A stretch of DNA of 5,344 bases from Rhizobacter sp. (lineage in GTDB: Bacteria; Pseudomonadota; Gammaproteobacteria; Burkholderiales; Burkholderiaceae): contig JACMKW010000221.1 in the NCBI GenBank assembly GCA_014379885.1, forward strand, positions 1-5,344, read 5' to 3'. The position numbers and the translations under genes are program-made. Of the stretch, positions 1-5,344 are shown piece after piece (position 1 is the first letter of the stretch; the number at the start of each line of letters is the position of its first letter). The notes under the pieces are model-generated. The model saw only the letters and a list, made by a program, of their open reading frames with translations. It was not told where the DNA came from and ran no database searches.

Positions 1-379
1 CAACGTCGACCGCCGCGTGCAGCCCCAGAACGACAAACAAGTCCAGGCCGCAGTGCGCCCCGACTTCGCTTTGCAGTCGCATTCGGCGCCTCTTGGGCTG
101 TCCTTTGTGCAGACTGAGTTCGCCGCCCCGTTTACCGCAGGCGCGTTCATCGGTTTGCATGGCAGCTGGAACCGGGACGAACCTGTTGGCTACAAGGTGA
201 TCTTCGTACCCTTCGCCAACGGCCGCCCCAGCGGCCCTCCGGTCGATTTCGTCACCGGTTTCCAGGTCGACGGCAAGACCATGGGCCGCCCGGTCGGCGT
301 GACCCTGGACCCCAAGGGCGCATTGATCGTGGCCGACGATCTGTCCAACACCGTCTGGCGAGTGACGCCGACGCGCTGA
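1..379 (+). CDS. PQQ-dependent sugar dehydrogenase (sorbosone/glucose dehydrogenase family), C-terminal part
   Basis: The reading frame is open from base 2 and ends at TGA 377-379, giving the last 125 residues; the 5' part lies outside the window. The visible part matches the C-terminal blades of the GSDH/sorbosone dehydrogenase beta-propeller family (COG2133 type). Motifs in order are QPQNDKQ near the start, APLGLSF, GAFIGLHGSWNR, GYKVIFVPFANG, GRPVGVTLDPKGALIVADD and the ending NTVWRV. Known members are usually exported and use pyrroloquinoline quinone to oxidise aldoses or related sugars in the periplasm. The signal peptide and most active-site residues cannot be checked here, so substrate and PQQ use are inferred from the family. 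The GTG at 17 is an internal valine codon, not a start. The gene converges on the decayed gene that follows, 12 bp away. Confidence 0.9.
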   Translation, partial: NVDRRVQPQNDKQVQAAVRPDFALQSHSAPLGLSFVQTEFAAPFTAGAFIGLHGSWNRDEPVGYKVIFVPFANGRPSGPPVDFVTGFQVDGKTMGRPVGVTLDPKGALIVADDLSNTVWRVTPTR

Positions 380-400
380 GGGGCAGCCAGCTCAACGCGC
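373..400. terminator. Possible bidirectional stem-loop spanning two convergent stop codons
   Basis: GCGC-TGAG at 373-380 can pair with CTCA-(AC)-GCGC at 391-400. This gives an 8-bp stem with a two-base bulge and a 10-base loop. The stem contains the TGA of the sugar dehydrogenase gene (377-379) and the TGA of the decayed minus-strand gene (394-392). There is no T-tract on either side, so an intrinsic terminator is only a guess based on position and dyad symmetry. Confidence 0.25.
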
Positions 401-633
401 GACTGCCGCGCTGGTCTTCCTCGCAGCCCTGATGTTCAAGCAGCCAGACAGAACTGCATGACCACCAACGCAGTGGCGCTGGTTGCGCGCCCCCGGCCAC
501 CCACAGCACGTTGCTCAGCAAGAAGATCCAGAGAGAGCAGGCGTCGGCTCGGTCGGGTCGATGCCACCAGCCACGACGCCACCACAATCAGGACCATCGC
601 AGGCGATTGCAGAAGCGCAAGCTCCTCGTCCAT
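392..633 (-). pseudogene. Decayed gene for a small (about 81 aa) membrane protein, three frameshifts
   Basis: Three minus-strand frames each carry one consecutive piece of what reads as a single small hydrophobic protein. Frame 1 starts at ATG 633 with a GGAG Shine-Dalgarno-like sequence 5 nt upstream, and reads MDEELALLQSPAMVLIVVAS then WLVASTRPSRR. The next piece, LWIFLLSNVLWVAGG, lies in a second frame. ALVVMQFCLAA is back in the first frame. LNIRAARKTSAAVAR, ending at TGA 394-392, is in the third. Restoring one CT unit in the CT repeat near 531-540, one G in the G-run near 488-492, and one base near 440 gives a continuous 81-residue frame with two or three membrane helices (about 12-24, 35-47, 54-68). 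The net loss is 4 bases. The pattern resembles short conserved proteobacterial membrane proteins of unknown function, but I cannot name the family. Sequencing indels are an alternative, less likely because every neighbouring gene is intact. Confidence 0.65.
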
Positions 634-692
634 CCGGACTCCCCCGAAATTGCGGGGTAGCAAGATGCAGCCACGGACGACGTGAACCGCCG

Positions 693-839
693 CTACGCGT
701 CGCTGGTTGGGGCATCTTGTTCAGCAAGTGCATCCAGGGCTGGGCACATCGCCGCAATGATCAGCCGCTGCGACAGGGCCACATCGACCTCGGGCACTTC
801 CATCCGCGCCAGAGCAGTCATCAAGCCAGCGGGGTGCAT
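693..839 (-). CDS. Hypothetical 48-residue protein downstream of the metallopeptidase gene
   Basis: A short ORF runs from ATG 839 to TAG 695-693. It begins 14 bp after the stop of the YgjP-like gene, and GGGAG (853-849) lies 9 nt before its ATG, so translation after or coupled to the upstream gene is plausible. The product begins MHPAGLMTALARMEVPEVDV and then reads ALSQRLIIAAMCPALDALAE with an acidic tail. It would form one amphipathic or moderately hydrophobic helix (about residues 20-40) and contains a single cysteine. Codon use is GC-rich in third positions, like its neighbours. No domain is recognisable and no function is proposed. It could be a real small protein or an accidental frame. 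The same frame is open upstream inside the metallopeptidase gene, but the Shine-Dalgarno position favours ATG 839. Confidence 0.45.
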   Translation of the reverse strand: MHPAGLMTALARMEVPEVDVALSQRLIIAAMCPALDALAEQDAPTSDA

Positions 840-848
840 ACGAGGGGT

Positions 849-853
849 CTCCC
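849..853 (-). promoter_or_regulatory. Ribosome binding site of the 48-codon ORF
   Basis: On the minus strand GGGAG directly follows the TGA of the metallopeptidase gene and lies 9 nt before ATG 839. This is the main support for that start and for co-translation of the two genes. Confidence 0.45.
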
Positions 854-1342
854 TCACAACTCCAGCGCCGTAAGGTGCAACCGCAGGTCGAACTCGTACT
901 GGTGGTACTGCGGCTCCATGTGGGCGCACAGCTGGTAGAAGGCCTTGCCGTGCTCGCGCTCCTTCAGGTGCGCAAGTTCATGCACCACGATCATCTTCAA
1001 GAACTCGGGCGTGGTGTCCTTGAACAGGCTGGCAATGCGGATCTCGCGCTTGGCCTTGAGCTGGGTGCCTTGCACCCTTGACACCGTGGTGTGCGTGCCC
1101 AGCGCGTGCTGGATCACCTTCAGCTTGTTGTCGAACACCACCTTGGCGAGCGGGTCGGCACTTCGCATGTAGCGGCTCTTGAGCGCCATGGTGTAGTCGT
1201 ACAAGGCGCGGTCGGTGCGCACCTCGTGCACGCCCCCATAGCGCTGCGCCAGCGTCTCGGCCAGGCGGCCCTGGTCGATGAGGCCGCGCACCTGGGTGAT
1301 CAGTTCGGGCGGGTAGCCGGCAAGGTACTTGAGCGTGGGCAT
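854..1342 (-). CDS. YgjP-like zinc metallopeptidase (M48-type, DUF45/WLM clan)
   Basis: The 162-residue product has HELAH at 121-125 and a further histidine at 131, in the arrangement HELAHLKEREHGKAF. This is the zinc-binding signature of the YgjP-like family (COG1451, formerly DUF45). Two histidines plus the downstream histidine are the expected metal ligands and Glu122 the catalytic base. Length is close to E. coli YgjP. There is no signal peptide or membrane segment, so it is probably cytoplasmic; the family's natural substrate is not firmly established. The frame stays open far upstream into the antisense of the DUF1415 gene. I chose ATG 1342 because the product begins MPTLKYLAGYP, matches the family's length, and avoids overlap with the divergent gene. 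No strong Shine-Dalgarno precedes it. It diverges from the DUF1415 gene across 63 bp in which I find no convincing promoter. Confidence 0.85.
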   Translation of the reverse strand: MPTLKYLAGYPPELITQVRGLIDQGRLAETLAQRYGGVHEVRTDRALYDYTMALKSRYMRSADPLAKVVFDNKLKVIQHALGTHTTVSRVQGTQLKAKREIRIASLFKDTTPEFLKMIVVHELAHLKEREHGKAFYQLCAHMEPQYHQYEFDLRLHLTALEL

Positions 1343-1405
1343 GGGTGCGGATTGTCGCGCCAGCCTGTCATCATTCCCACCTTCGCCCGAGAGCCACTGC
1401 CCTTG

Positions 1406-1972
1406 ATGAACCCCCCGCCCCAGCAAGCCATCGCCGAAACCCGCGCCTGGGTTGAGCGTGCCGTGATCGGCCTCAACCTGTGCCCGTTTGCCAAGGCCGT
1501 GCATGCCAAGAACCAGGTGCGCTACGTGGTGAGCACGGCCGAAGATGCCGATGCACTGCTGGCCGAGCTGTGTGCCGAGATGGAGCGGCTCGTAGCCACC
1601 GACCCGGCCGAGACCGACACCACCTTGCTGATCCACCCGCAGGTATTGAACGACTTTCTCGACTTCAACGACTTTCTCGGCGCGGCCGACGACGCCCTGG
1701 CGCAGCTCGGCTACGAAGGTGTGTTGCAAGTGGCGAGCTTTCACCCGCAGTTCCAGTTTGCCGGCACCGATGCCGATGACGTGAGCAACGCCACCAACCG
1801 CGCGCCCTACCCTACGCTGCACCTGCTGCGCGAAGCGAGCGTCGACCGCGCTGTGGCGGCTTTCCCCGAAGCGGAGGCGATCTTCGAGGCCAACGTGCAA
1901 ACCCTGGAGGCGCTCGGTGCAGACGGCTGGGCCGCCTTGCAGGCGCAGTGCAAACGCGACGCCGTGGCGTGA
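1406..1972 (+). CDS. DUF1415 family protein
   Basis: The 188-residue product has the hallmarks of the DUF1415 family (COG3310). GLNLCPFAK sits at residues 22-30 with Cys26. SFHPQFQFAG is at 111-120. A highly conserved block NATNRAPYPTLHLLRE spans 128-143, with Arg132, Pro134, Pro136, His139 and Arg142. The family is widespread in proteobacteria and its biochemical role is unknown; the invariant Cys, His, Asp and Arg residues hint at an enzyme or metal site, which is inference. It is soluble, with no signal peptide. ATG 1406 is chosen because the product then begins just before the conserved helix (ETRAWVERAV). The upstream GAGAG at 1389-1393 is 12 nt away and only weakly supportive. The frame is open upstream, but that stretch is antisense to the peptidase gene. 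Its stop TGA 1970-1972 directly abuts the stop of the convergent MocR-type gene. Confidence 0.88.
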   Translation: MNPPPQQAIAETRAWVERAVIGLNLCPFAKAVHAKNQVRYVVSTAEDADALLAELCAEMERLVATDPAETDTTLLIHPQVLNDFLDFNDFLGAADDALAQLGYEGVLQVASFHPQFQFAGTDADDVSNATNRAPYPTLHLLREASVDRAVAAFPEAEAIFEANVQTLEALGADGWAALQAQCKRDAVA

Positions 1973-3415
1973 TCAGGCAGCGCTGACGATCCGCCCCAGC
2001 TGCCGCATCGCCTGCTGGGCCTGCGCGCTGAACGCCGACCCGCAGCTGATGCGCAGGAAGTGATCAAAGCGGCCCGCGTTGGAGAACAAGGTGCCCGGCA
2101 CCACGCGTATGCCTTGCGCCAGCACGGCATCGAAAACGGCCTGCGCCGAACGTTTGTCGGGCAGCTCCACCCACAGCAGCAGGCTGCCATCGGGCACGCT
2201 CAGGCGTGTGCCTTCCGGGAAGCACGCTGCAATGCCCTCGGCCACTTGTTCGCGCTGCGTCTTGAGCAGCCGGCGCAAGCGCGCCAGGTGGCGGTCGTAA
2301 GCGCTGGAGGCCATGAACTCGGCGGTGATGAGCTGTGGCAGCGCTTCGTTGGCGCGGCTTTGTGCGTACTTGAGCATCTGTACGCGCGCGTGCCAGCGCC
2401 CGCCGCTGATCCAGCCCAGGCGCATGCCGGGTGCGAGCGTCTTGCGCAGCGAGGCGCAGTGGATCACGCCACCTGTGCGATCCCAGGCCTTCACGGCTTT
2501 GAGCGGCACGTCGTCGGTGGTGAGTGCGCTGTAGGTGTCGTCTTCGATCACCGGCAGCTCGAAGCGCTCGCACAGCTGTACCAGGCGTTGTTTGTGATCG
2601 TCGGGCATCACACAGCCCAATGGGTTCTGGAAGTTGGGCACCACCACCACGGCCGCGATGCGTTTGTGGGTTTGCAACGCAAGCTCCAGCGCTTCGATCG
2701 ACAGGCCGGTGCGTGGGCTGGTGGGGATCTCCAACGCGCGCAGGCCCAGGCTTTCGAGCACTTGCAGCAGGCCGTAGTAGGTGGGCGACTCGACTGCGAT
2801 GGTGTCACCCGGCTGCGACACCGCACGCAGCGCGATGTTCAGCGCTTCGATGCAGCCCTGTGTGACCACGATCTCGTCGGCGGTGAGGCTCATGCCGGCT
2901 TCCAGCGCACGGCGTGCGAGCACGGCGCGCAGCGTGGGGTCGCCGGGGGAGGCCACGGCCTTCACCAACAAATCAGGGTGGCGGCGCAGGGCGCGGATGG
3001 CGGCGTTCTTGAGCGCCTCGGCCGGGTAGGCGTCGGTGGAGGCGTAGGCGGCAGCAAAGTCGGTTGTCACCACATGGCGCTCGCTCTGGGCCACGAAAGC
3101 CGACACGCGGTCGTGGATGCCCACGTACTGCGCGGCGTCGAGCGCTCGCACGGTGTCGGGTTCGTGCGCCGGCGCCATGGCCACGCGGCGCGGCACACGC
3201 ACGAAGTAGCCCGAGCGCGGTCGCGCTTCGAGCAGGCCTTCGTCTTCCAGGCTGCGGCAGGCCTGCAAGGCGGTGGACAGGCTCACCTGGTGCAAGCGCG
3301 TGAGCGAGCGCACCGACGGCATGCGTTCACCGGGTGACAACACGCCGGAGCGAATGGCGCCTCGGTAATGGTGGGCAACACGTTGGTAGAGCGGCTGCAA
3401 TTCCATGTCAGACAT
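1973..3415 (-). CDS. MocR-type transcriptional regulator (GntR winged helix fused to fold-type I aminotransferase)
   Basis: The 480-residue product is a MocR/YdcR-like fusion. Residues about 7-75 form a GntR winged helix-turn-helix (PGERMPSVRSLTRLHQVS, then a wing ending ARPRSGYFV). Residues about 110-480 form an aspartate-aminotransferase-fold domain that binds PLP. Visible PLP-site residues are TQG at 185-187, Asn264 in NFQNPLG, Asp292 and Tyr295 in EDDTY, the Schiff-base Lys325 in SLRKTLAPGMRLGWI, and Arg455 in LRISCG, the usual carboxylate-binding arginine. All key residues are present, so effector sensing through PLP is likely. Length is typical. Known relatives use PLP or an amine/amino-acid adduct as effector and often regulate a divergent gene and themselves. 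The start is ATG 3415 or 3406 (product MSDMELQ or MELQ); neither has a clear Shine-Dalgarno. The divergent GST and downstream dehydratase genes are candidate targets. A role as a true aminotransferase is less likely given the DNA-binding domain. Confidence 0.92.
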   Translation of the reverse strand: MSDMELQPLYQRVAHHYRGAIRSGVLSPGERMPSVRSLTRLHQVSLSTALQACRSLEDEGLLEARPRSGYFVRVPRRVAMAPAHEPDTVRALDAAQYVGIHDRVSAFVAQSERHVVTTDFAAAYASTDAYPAEALKNAAIRALRRHPDLLVKAVASPGDPTLRAVLARRALEAGMSLTADEIVVTQGCIEALNIALRAVSQPGDTIAVESPTYYGLLQVLESLGLRALEIPTSPRTGLSIEALELALQTHKRIAAVVVVPNFQNPLGCVMPDDHKQRLVQLCERFELPVIEDDTYSALTTDDVPLKAVKAWDRTGGVIHCASLRKTLAPGMRLGWISGGRWHARVQMLKYAQSRANEALPQLITAEFMASSAYDRHLARLRRLLKTQREQVAEGIAACFPEGTRLSVPDGSLLLWVELPDKRSAQAVFDAVLAQGIRVVPGTLFSNAGRFDHFLRISCGSAFSAQAQQAMRQLGRIVSAA

Positions 3416-3450
3416 GATGGGTGTACTGGGGAGCGCTCAACCGGAACAGA

Positions 3451-3477
3451 TGGCAGCTTATCGCGCCATAACAGCCA
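3451..3477. promoter_or_regulatory. Imperfect dyad in the MocR/GST divergent region, candidate operator
   Basis: TTAT at 3458-3461 and ATAA at 3468-3471 flank CGCGCC, and outer arms TGGC (3451-3454) and GCCA (3474-3477) are also inverted, offset by one base. The dyad lies 36 bp from the regulator start and 81 bp from the GST start, where an autoregulatory operator would be expected. MocR-family sites are often direct repeats rather than palindromes, so the assignment is tentative. Confidence 0.3.
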
Positions 3478-3484
3478 CAGCAAA
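3457..3484 (-). promoter_or_regulatory. Possible sigma-70-like promoter of the MocR-type gene
   Basis: On the minus strand TTTGCT (3484-3479) and GATAAG (3462-3457) are spaced by 16 bp and match three and four of six consensus positions. The leader to ATG 3415 would be about 35 nt. The -10 element overlaps the left arm of the dyad, which would suit autorepression. The match is weak. I found no convincing promoter facing the GST gene. Confidence 0.25.
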
Positions 3485-3558
3485 CCGCATCTGATACGAA
3501 ACACATGCCGCTGGCCTGTGTCTGTTTGCCCGCTCGCAGGCTGCGTATGCTTGCAGCC

Positions 3559-4182
3559 ATGCTTCAAGTTCTCGGTAAATCGTCGTCGATCAACGTGCGC
3601 AAAGTGTTATGGCTGTGCGCGGAGCTCGGCCTGCCCTTCGAGCACGAACAATGGGGCTCGGGTTTCAAACCGACGCAAACACCCGAGTTCGCGGCGCTGA
3701 ACCCCAACGCCCTCGTGCCCGTCATACGAGATGGCGACTTCGTGTTGTGGGAGTCGAACACCATCTGCCGCTACCTCGCCACGCGGCACGAGCGCCGCGA
3801 CCTGCTGCCCACCGAGGCGCAGGCGCGCGCCCGGGTCGAGCAGTGGATGGATTGGCAAGCCACCGAACTCAACAACGCCTGGCGCTACGCCTTCATGCGC
3901 CTGGTACGGCAAAGCCCGCACCACACCGATGAAGGGGCCACGGCGGTGAGCGTCTCGGAATGGAATCGCCACATGAGCTTGCTGGAGGCCCAACTGGCCC
4001 ACACCGGCGCTTTCGTGACAGGCGGCAGCTTCACGCTGGCCGACATCGTGTTGGGGCTGTCGACCCACCGCTGGTTCGCGGCACCCATCGAGCGGCCCCA
4101 TTTGCCAGCGCTGGCCACCTACTACGAGCGCCTGAGCCAGCGCCCGGGCTTTCAACTTCATGGCAGGAACGGATCACCATGA
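3559..4182 (+). CDS. Glutathione S-transferase family protein
   Basis: The 207-residue cytosolic product has the two-domain GST layout. A thioredoxin-like N-terminal domain (about 1-80) begins MLQVLGKSSSINVRKVLW, with serines 8-10 at the usual catalytic or glutathione-activating position. The cis-proline region is ALVPVI (Pro54), and Glu65-Ser66 in WESNTICRYLA matches the gamma-glutamyl contact. The helical C-terminal domain (about 85-207) contains the N-capping box FTLADIVLG (158-166, Asp162). Members conjugate glutathione to electrophiles or act as glutathione-dependent lyases or isomerases; the substrate cannot be told from sequence. ATG 3559 gives the family-like N-terminus; ATG 3547, with CAGG 6 nt upstream, is an alternative adding four residues. 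It is divergent from the MocR-type gene and 68 bp upstream of the dehydratase gene on the same strand, so the two are probably co-transcribed. Confidence 0.9.
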   Translation: MLQVLGKSSSINVRKVLWLCAELGLPFEHEQWGSGFKPTQTPEFAALNPNALVPVIRDGDFVLWESNTICRYLATRHERRDLLPTEAQARARVEQWMDWQATELNNAWRYAFMRLVRQSPHHTDEGATAVSVSEWNRHMSLLEAQLAHTGAFVTGGSFTLADIVLGLSTHRWFAAPIERPHLPALATYYERLSQRPGFQLHGRNGSP

Positions 4183-4250
4183 GCCCCTTTCATCACGCCC
4201 TCCACCTGCGCCAGACGCAGGCCTGCCGCGCATCCGCCTGAAAAAAAACC

Positions 4251-5219
4251 ATGCTGGAATTTGCCGACATCCAGGCCGCTGCCACCCGCCTGCACGGCGT
4301 GGCCCACCGCACACCGGTGCTGAGCTCGCGCACGCTGGACGAGATGCTGGGCCTGCAGGTGTTCATGAAGGCCGAAAACCTGCAGCGCATGGGGGCCTTC
4401 AAGTTCCCCGGCGCCTACAACGCCGTCAACGCCTTGAGCGCAGCAGAGCGCTCGCGTGGCGTGTGCGCGTTCTCTTCGGGCAACCATGCACAAGCGGTGG
4501 CGCTGGCCGCGCGCTTGCATGGTTGCCACGCCACCATCGTGATGCCGCAAGACGCACCGGCGCTGAAGCTGACGGCAACACGCGGCTACGGCGCCGAAGT
4601 GGTGATCTACGACCGCTACACCGAAGACCGCGCCGCCATCGCCGACCGGGTGGCCAACGAGCGTGGCGCCACGCTGATCCCGCCCTTCGACTACCTGCCG
4701 GTGATGGCCGGCCAGGGCACGGCGGCGCTGGAGCTGCTGGAAGACACCGGCCCGCTCGACGCCTTGATCGTCTGTGCGGGCGGGGGTGGCTTTCTCTCGG
4801 GCTGCGCGGTGGCGGCCAAGCACCTGGCGCCGAACATCCGCATGTACGGTGCCGAACCCGAGCGCGGCAACGACATGCAGCTCTCATTGCGTGCCGGCAA
4901 GATCGTCAGCATCGACGTGCCGCGCACCATCTGCGATGGCCAGCAGACGCAAGCCATCGGCCACCACCCCTTCGAAGTGATCAAGGCGCTGGTGAGCGAC
5001 GTACTGACCGTGCCCGACCCGGTGGTGGTTGAGGCGATGCGCTTTGCGTTTGAGCGCATGAAGACGGTGTTGGAGCCCTCAGGGGCATGTGCACTGGCTG
5101 CGCTGATGCAGCACCGTGCGCAGTTTCAGGGGCAGCGTGTGGGGGTGACGCTGTCGGGTGGCAATGTCGGCGTCGACCGGTTCGTCGCCCTGATGAGGGG
5201 AGCCGAACGCGTCGACTGA
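4251..5219 (+). CDS. Threonine/serine dehydratase, catabolic type (possible 3-hydroxyaspartate ammonia-lyase), PLP-dependent
   Basis: The 322-residue product is a fold-type II PLP enzyme of the threonine dehydratase/serine racemase group. Lys51 in GAFKFPGAYN is the Schiff-base lysine, SSGNHAQA at 75-82 binds the substrate carboxylate, GGGG at 177-180 holds the PLP phosphate, and SGGN is at 302-305. Glu202, Gly206 and Asp208 (in AEPERGNDMQ) align with the divalent-cation site of serine racemases and hydroxyaspartate ammonia-lyases. LEPSGA is at 274-279. Expected chemistry is deamination of a beta-hydroxy amino acid to a 2-oxo acid and ammonia; whether the substrate is threonine, serine or threo-3-hydroxyaspartate is not decided by sequence. 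No C-terminal ACT domain is present, unlike biosynthetic IlvA, so feedback by isoleucine is unlikely. The ATG is preceded by eight A residues and CC rather than a Shine-Dalgarno. It converges on the Bug-family gene, 3 bp away. Confidence 0.93.
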   Translation: MLEFADIQAAATRLHGVAHRTPVLSSRTLDEMLGLQVFMKAENLQRMGAFKFPGAYNAVNALSAAERSRGVCAFSSGNHAQAVALAARLHGCHATIVMPQDAPALKLTATRGYGAEVVIYDRYTEDRAAIADRVANERGATLIPPFDYLPVMAGQGTAALELLEDTGPLDALIVCAGGGGFLSGCAVAAKHLAPNIRMYGAEPERGNDMQLSLRAGKIVSIDVPRTICDGQQTQAIGHHPFEVIKALVSDVLTVPDPVVVEAMRFAFERMKTVLEPSGACALAALMQHRAQFQGQRVGVTLSGGNVGVDRFVALMRGAERVD

Positions 5220-5222
5220 GCC

Positions 5223-5344
5223 CTACTCCGCCCGCGCCCCCGACGCCTTCACCACCTTCGCCCATTTGCGCGACTCCGACGCAATCAGCCGCGAAAACGC
5301 CGCCGAACTCATGCCACTCGGAATGGCACCCTGAGCCAACATGC
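5223..5344 (-). CDS. Bug/TctC-type tripartite tricarboxylate transporter substrate-binding protein, C-terminal end
   Basis: The minus-strand frame is open from the window edge and ends at TAG 5225-5223, giving the last 39 complete codons. They read LAQGAIPSGMSSAAFSRLI followed by ASESRKWAKVVKASGARAE. This is the typical end of Bug (TctC) periplasmic solute-binding proteins: a QGA-x-P-x-G turn, then a helix of the form F-x-x-x-I-x-x-E-x-x-K/R-W-x-K-V-x-K and a short tail. Such proteins deliver carboxylates or other small solutes to tripartite tricarboxylate transporters and are greatly expanded in Burkholderiales, often as orphans without membrane partners. The ligand cannot be inferred, and the signal peptide and most of the protein lie beyond the window. 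Confidence 0.8.
   Translation of the reverse strand, partial: MLAQGAIPSGMSSAAFSRLIASESRKWAKVVKASGARAE

Noticed and set aside
642..657. CCCCG/CGGGG 5-bp hairpin just upstream of the decayed gene
   Set aside because: The stem is short, overlaps the Shine-Dalgarno region of the dead gene and has no T-tract; likely chance.
483..938. Plus-strand frames in the 380-850 stretch
   Set aside because: Their products are low-complexity and Arg/Ser/Pro-rich. The protein-like signal lies on the minus strand, in the broken membrane-protein gene and the 48-codon ORF.
1091..1405. Upstream extension of the DUF1415 frame
   Set aside because: It overlaps the antisense of the metallopeptidase gene and adds no family-like sequence. 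The conserved part begins just after ATG 1406.
1343..1900. Upstream extension of the metallopeptidase frame to 348 codons
   Set aside because: The extra part is antisense to the DUF1415 gene and has no homology-like motifs. The internal ATG at 1342 gives the family's usual length.
2060..3337. Plus-strand open frame of 425 codons opposite the MocR-type gene
   Set aside because: It is antisense to a gene with complete family motifs. Its product is rich in His, Gly, Ala and Arg with no domain, as expected for a shadow frame in GC-rich DNA.
4160..5032. Plus-strand 290-codon frame overlapping the dehydratase gene in another phase
   Set aside because: It is an Arg/Ala/Gly-rich shadow with no domain. 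The overlapping frame carries every expected dehydratase motif.

Overview
The window is GC-rich, densely packed bacterial chromosome. A C-terminal fragment of a Bug/TctC-type periplasmic solute-binding protein at the right edge, a MocR-type regulator, a GST and a YgjP-like peptidase in close array all suggest a betaproteobacterium of the order Burkholderiales, probably Comamonadaceae-like. That placement is an inference from gene content and protein style, not from a marker gene.

Layout from left to right. Positions 1-379 (+) hold the 3' end of a PQQ-dependent sugar (sorbosone/glucose-type) dehydrogenase gene. Positions 392-633 (-) hold the remains of a small membrane-protein gene broken by three frameshifts. 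Positions 693-839 (-) hold a 48-codon ORF of unknown function, 14 bp downstream of a YgjP-like zinc metallopeptidase gene (854-1342, -). A DUF1415 gene (1406-1972, +) diverges from the peptidase gene. It ends exactly where a 480-residue MocR-type (GntR-aminotransferase fusion) regulator gene (1973-3415, -) ends, so the two stop codons abut. The regulator gene diverges from a glutathione S-transferase gene (3559-4182, +), which is followed by a fold-type II PLP threonine/serine (or hydroxyaspartate) dehydratase gene (4251-5219, +). The end of the Bug-family gene (5223 to the right edge, -) converges on the dehydratase with a 3-bp gap.

Functional reading. The only likely regulatory unit is the MocR regulator with the divergent GST-dehydratase pair. 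MocR proteins often control a neighbouring divergent gene and their own gene, and the 143-bp divergent region contains an imperfect dyad over a possible regulator promoter. The dehydratase has no ACT regulatory domain and carries residues matching the divalent-cation site of serine racemases, so it looks catabolic. The other genes look like unlinked housekeeping or accessory genes.

I see no rRNA, tRNA, CRISPR array, insertion sequence, phage gene or defence system, and no clearly novel multi-gene system. The least ordinary items are the decayed small membrane-protein gene, the 48-codon ORF, and the MocR divergent control region.
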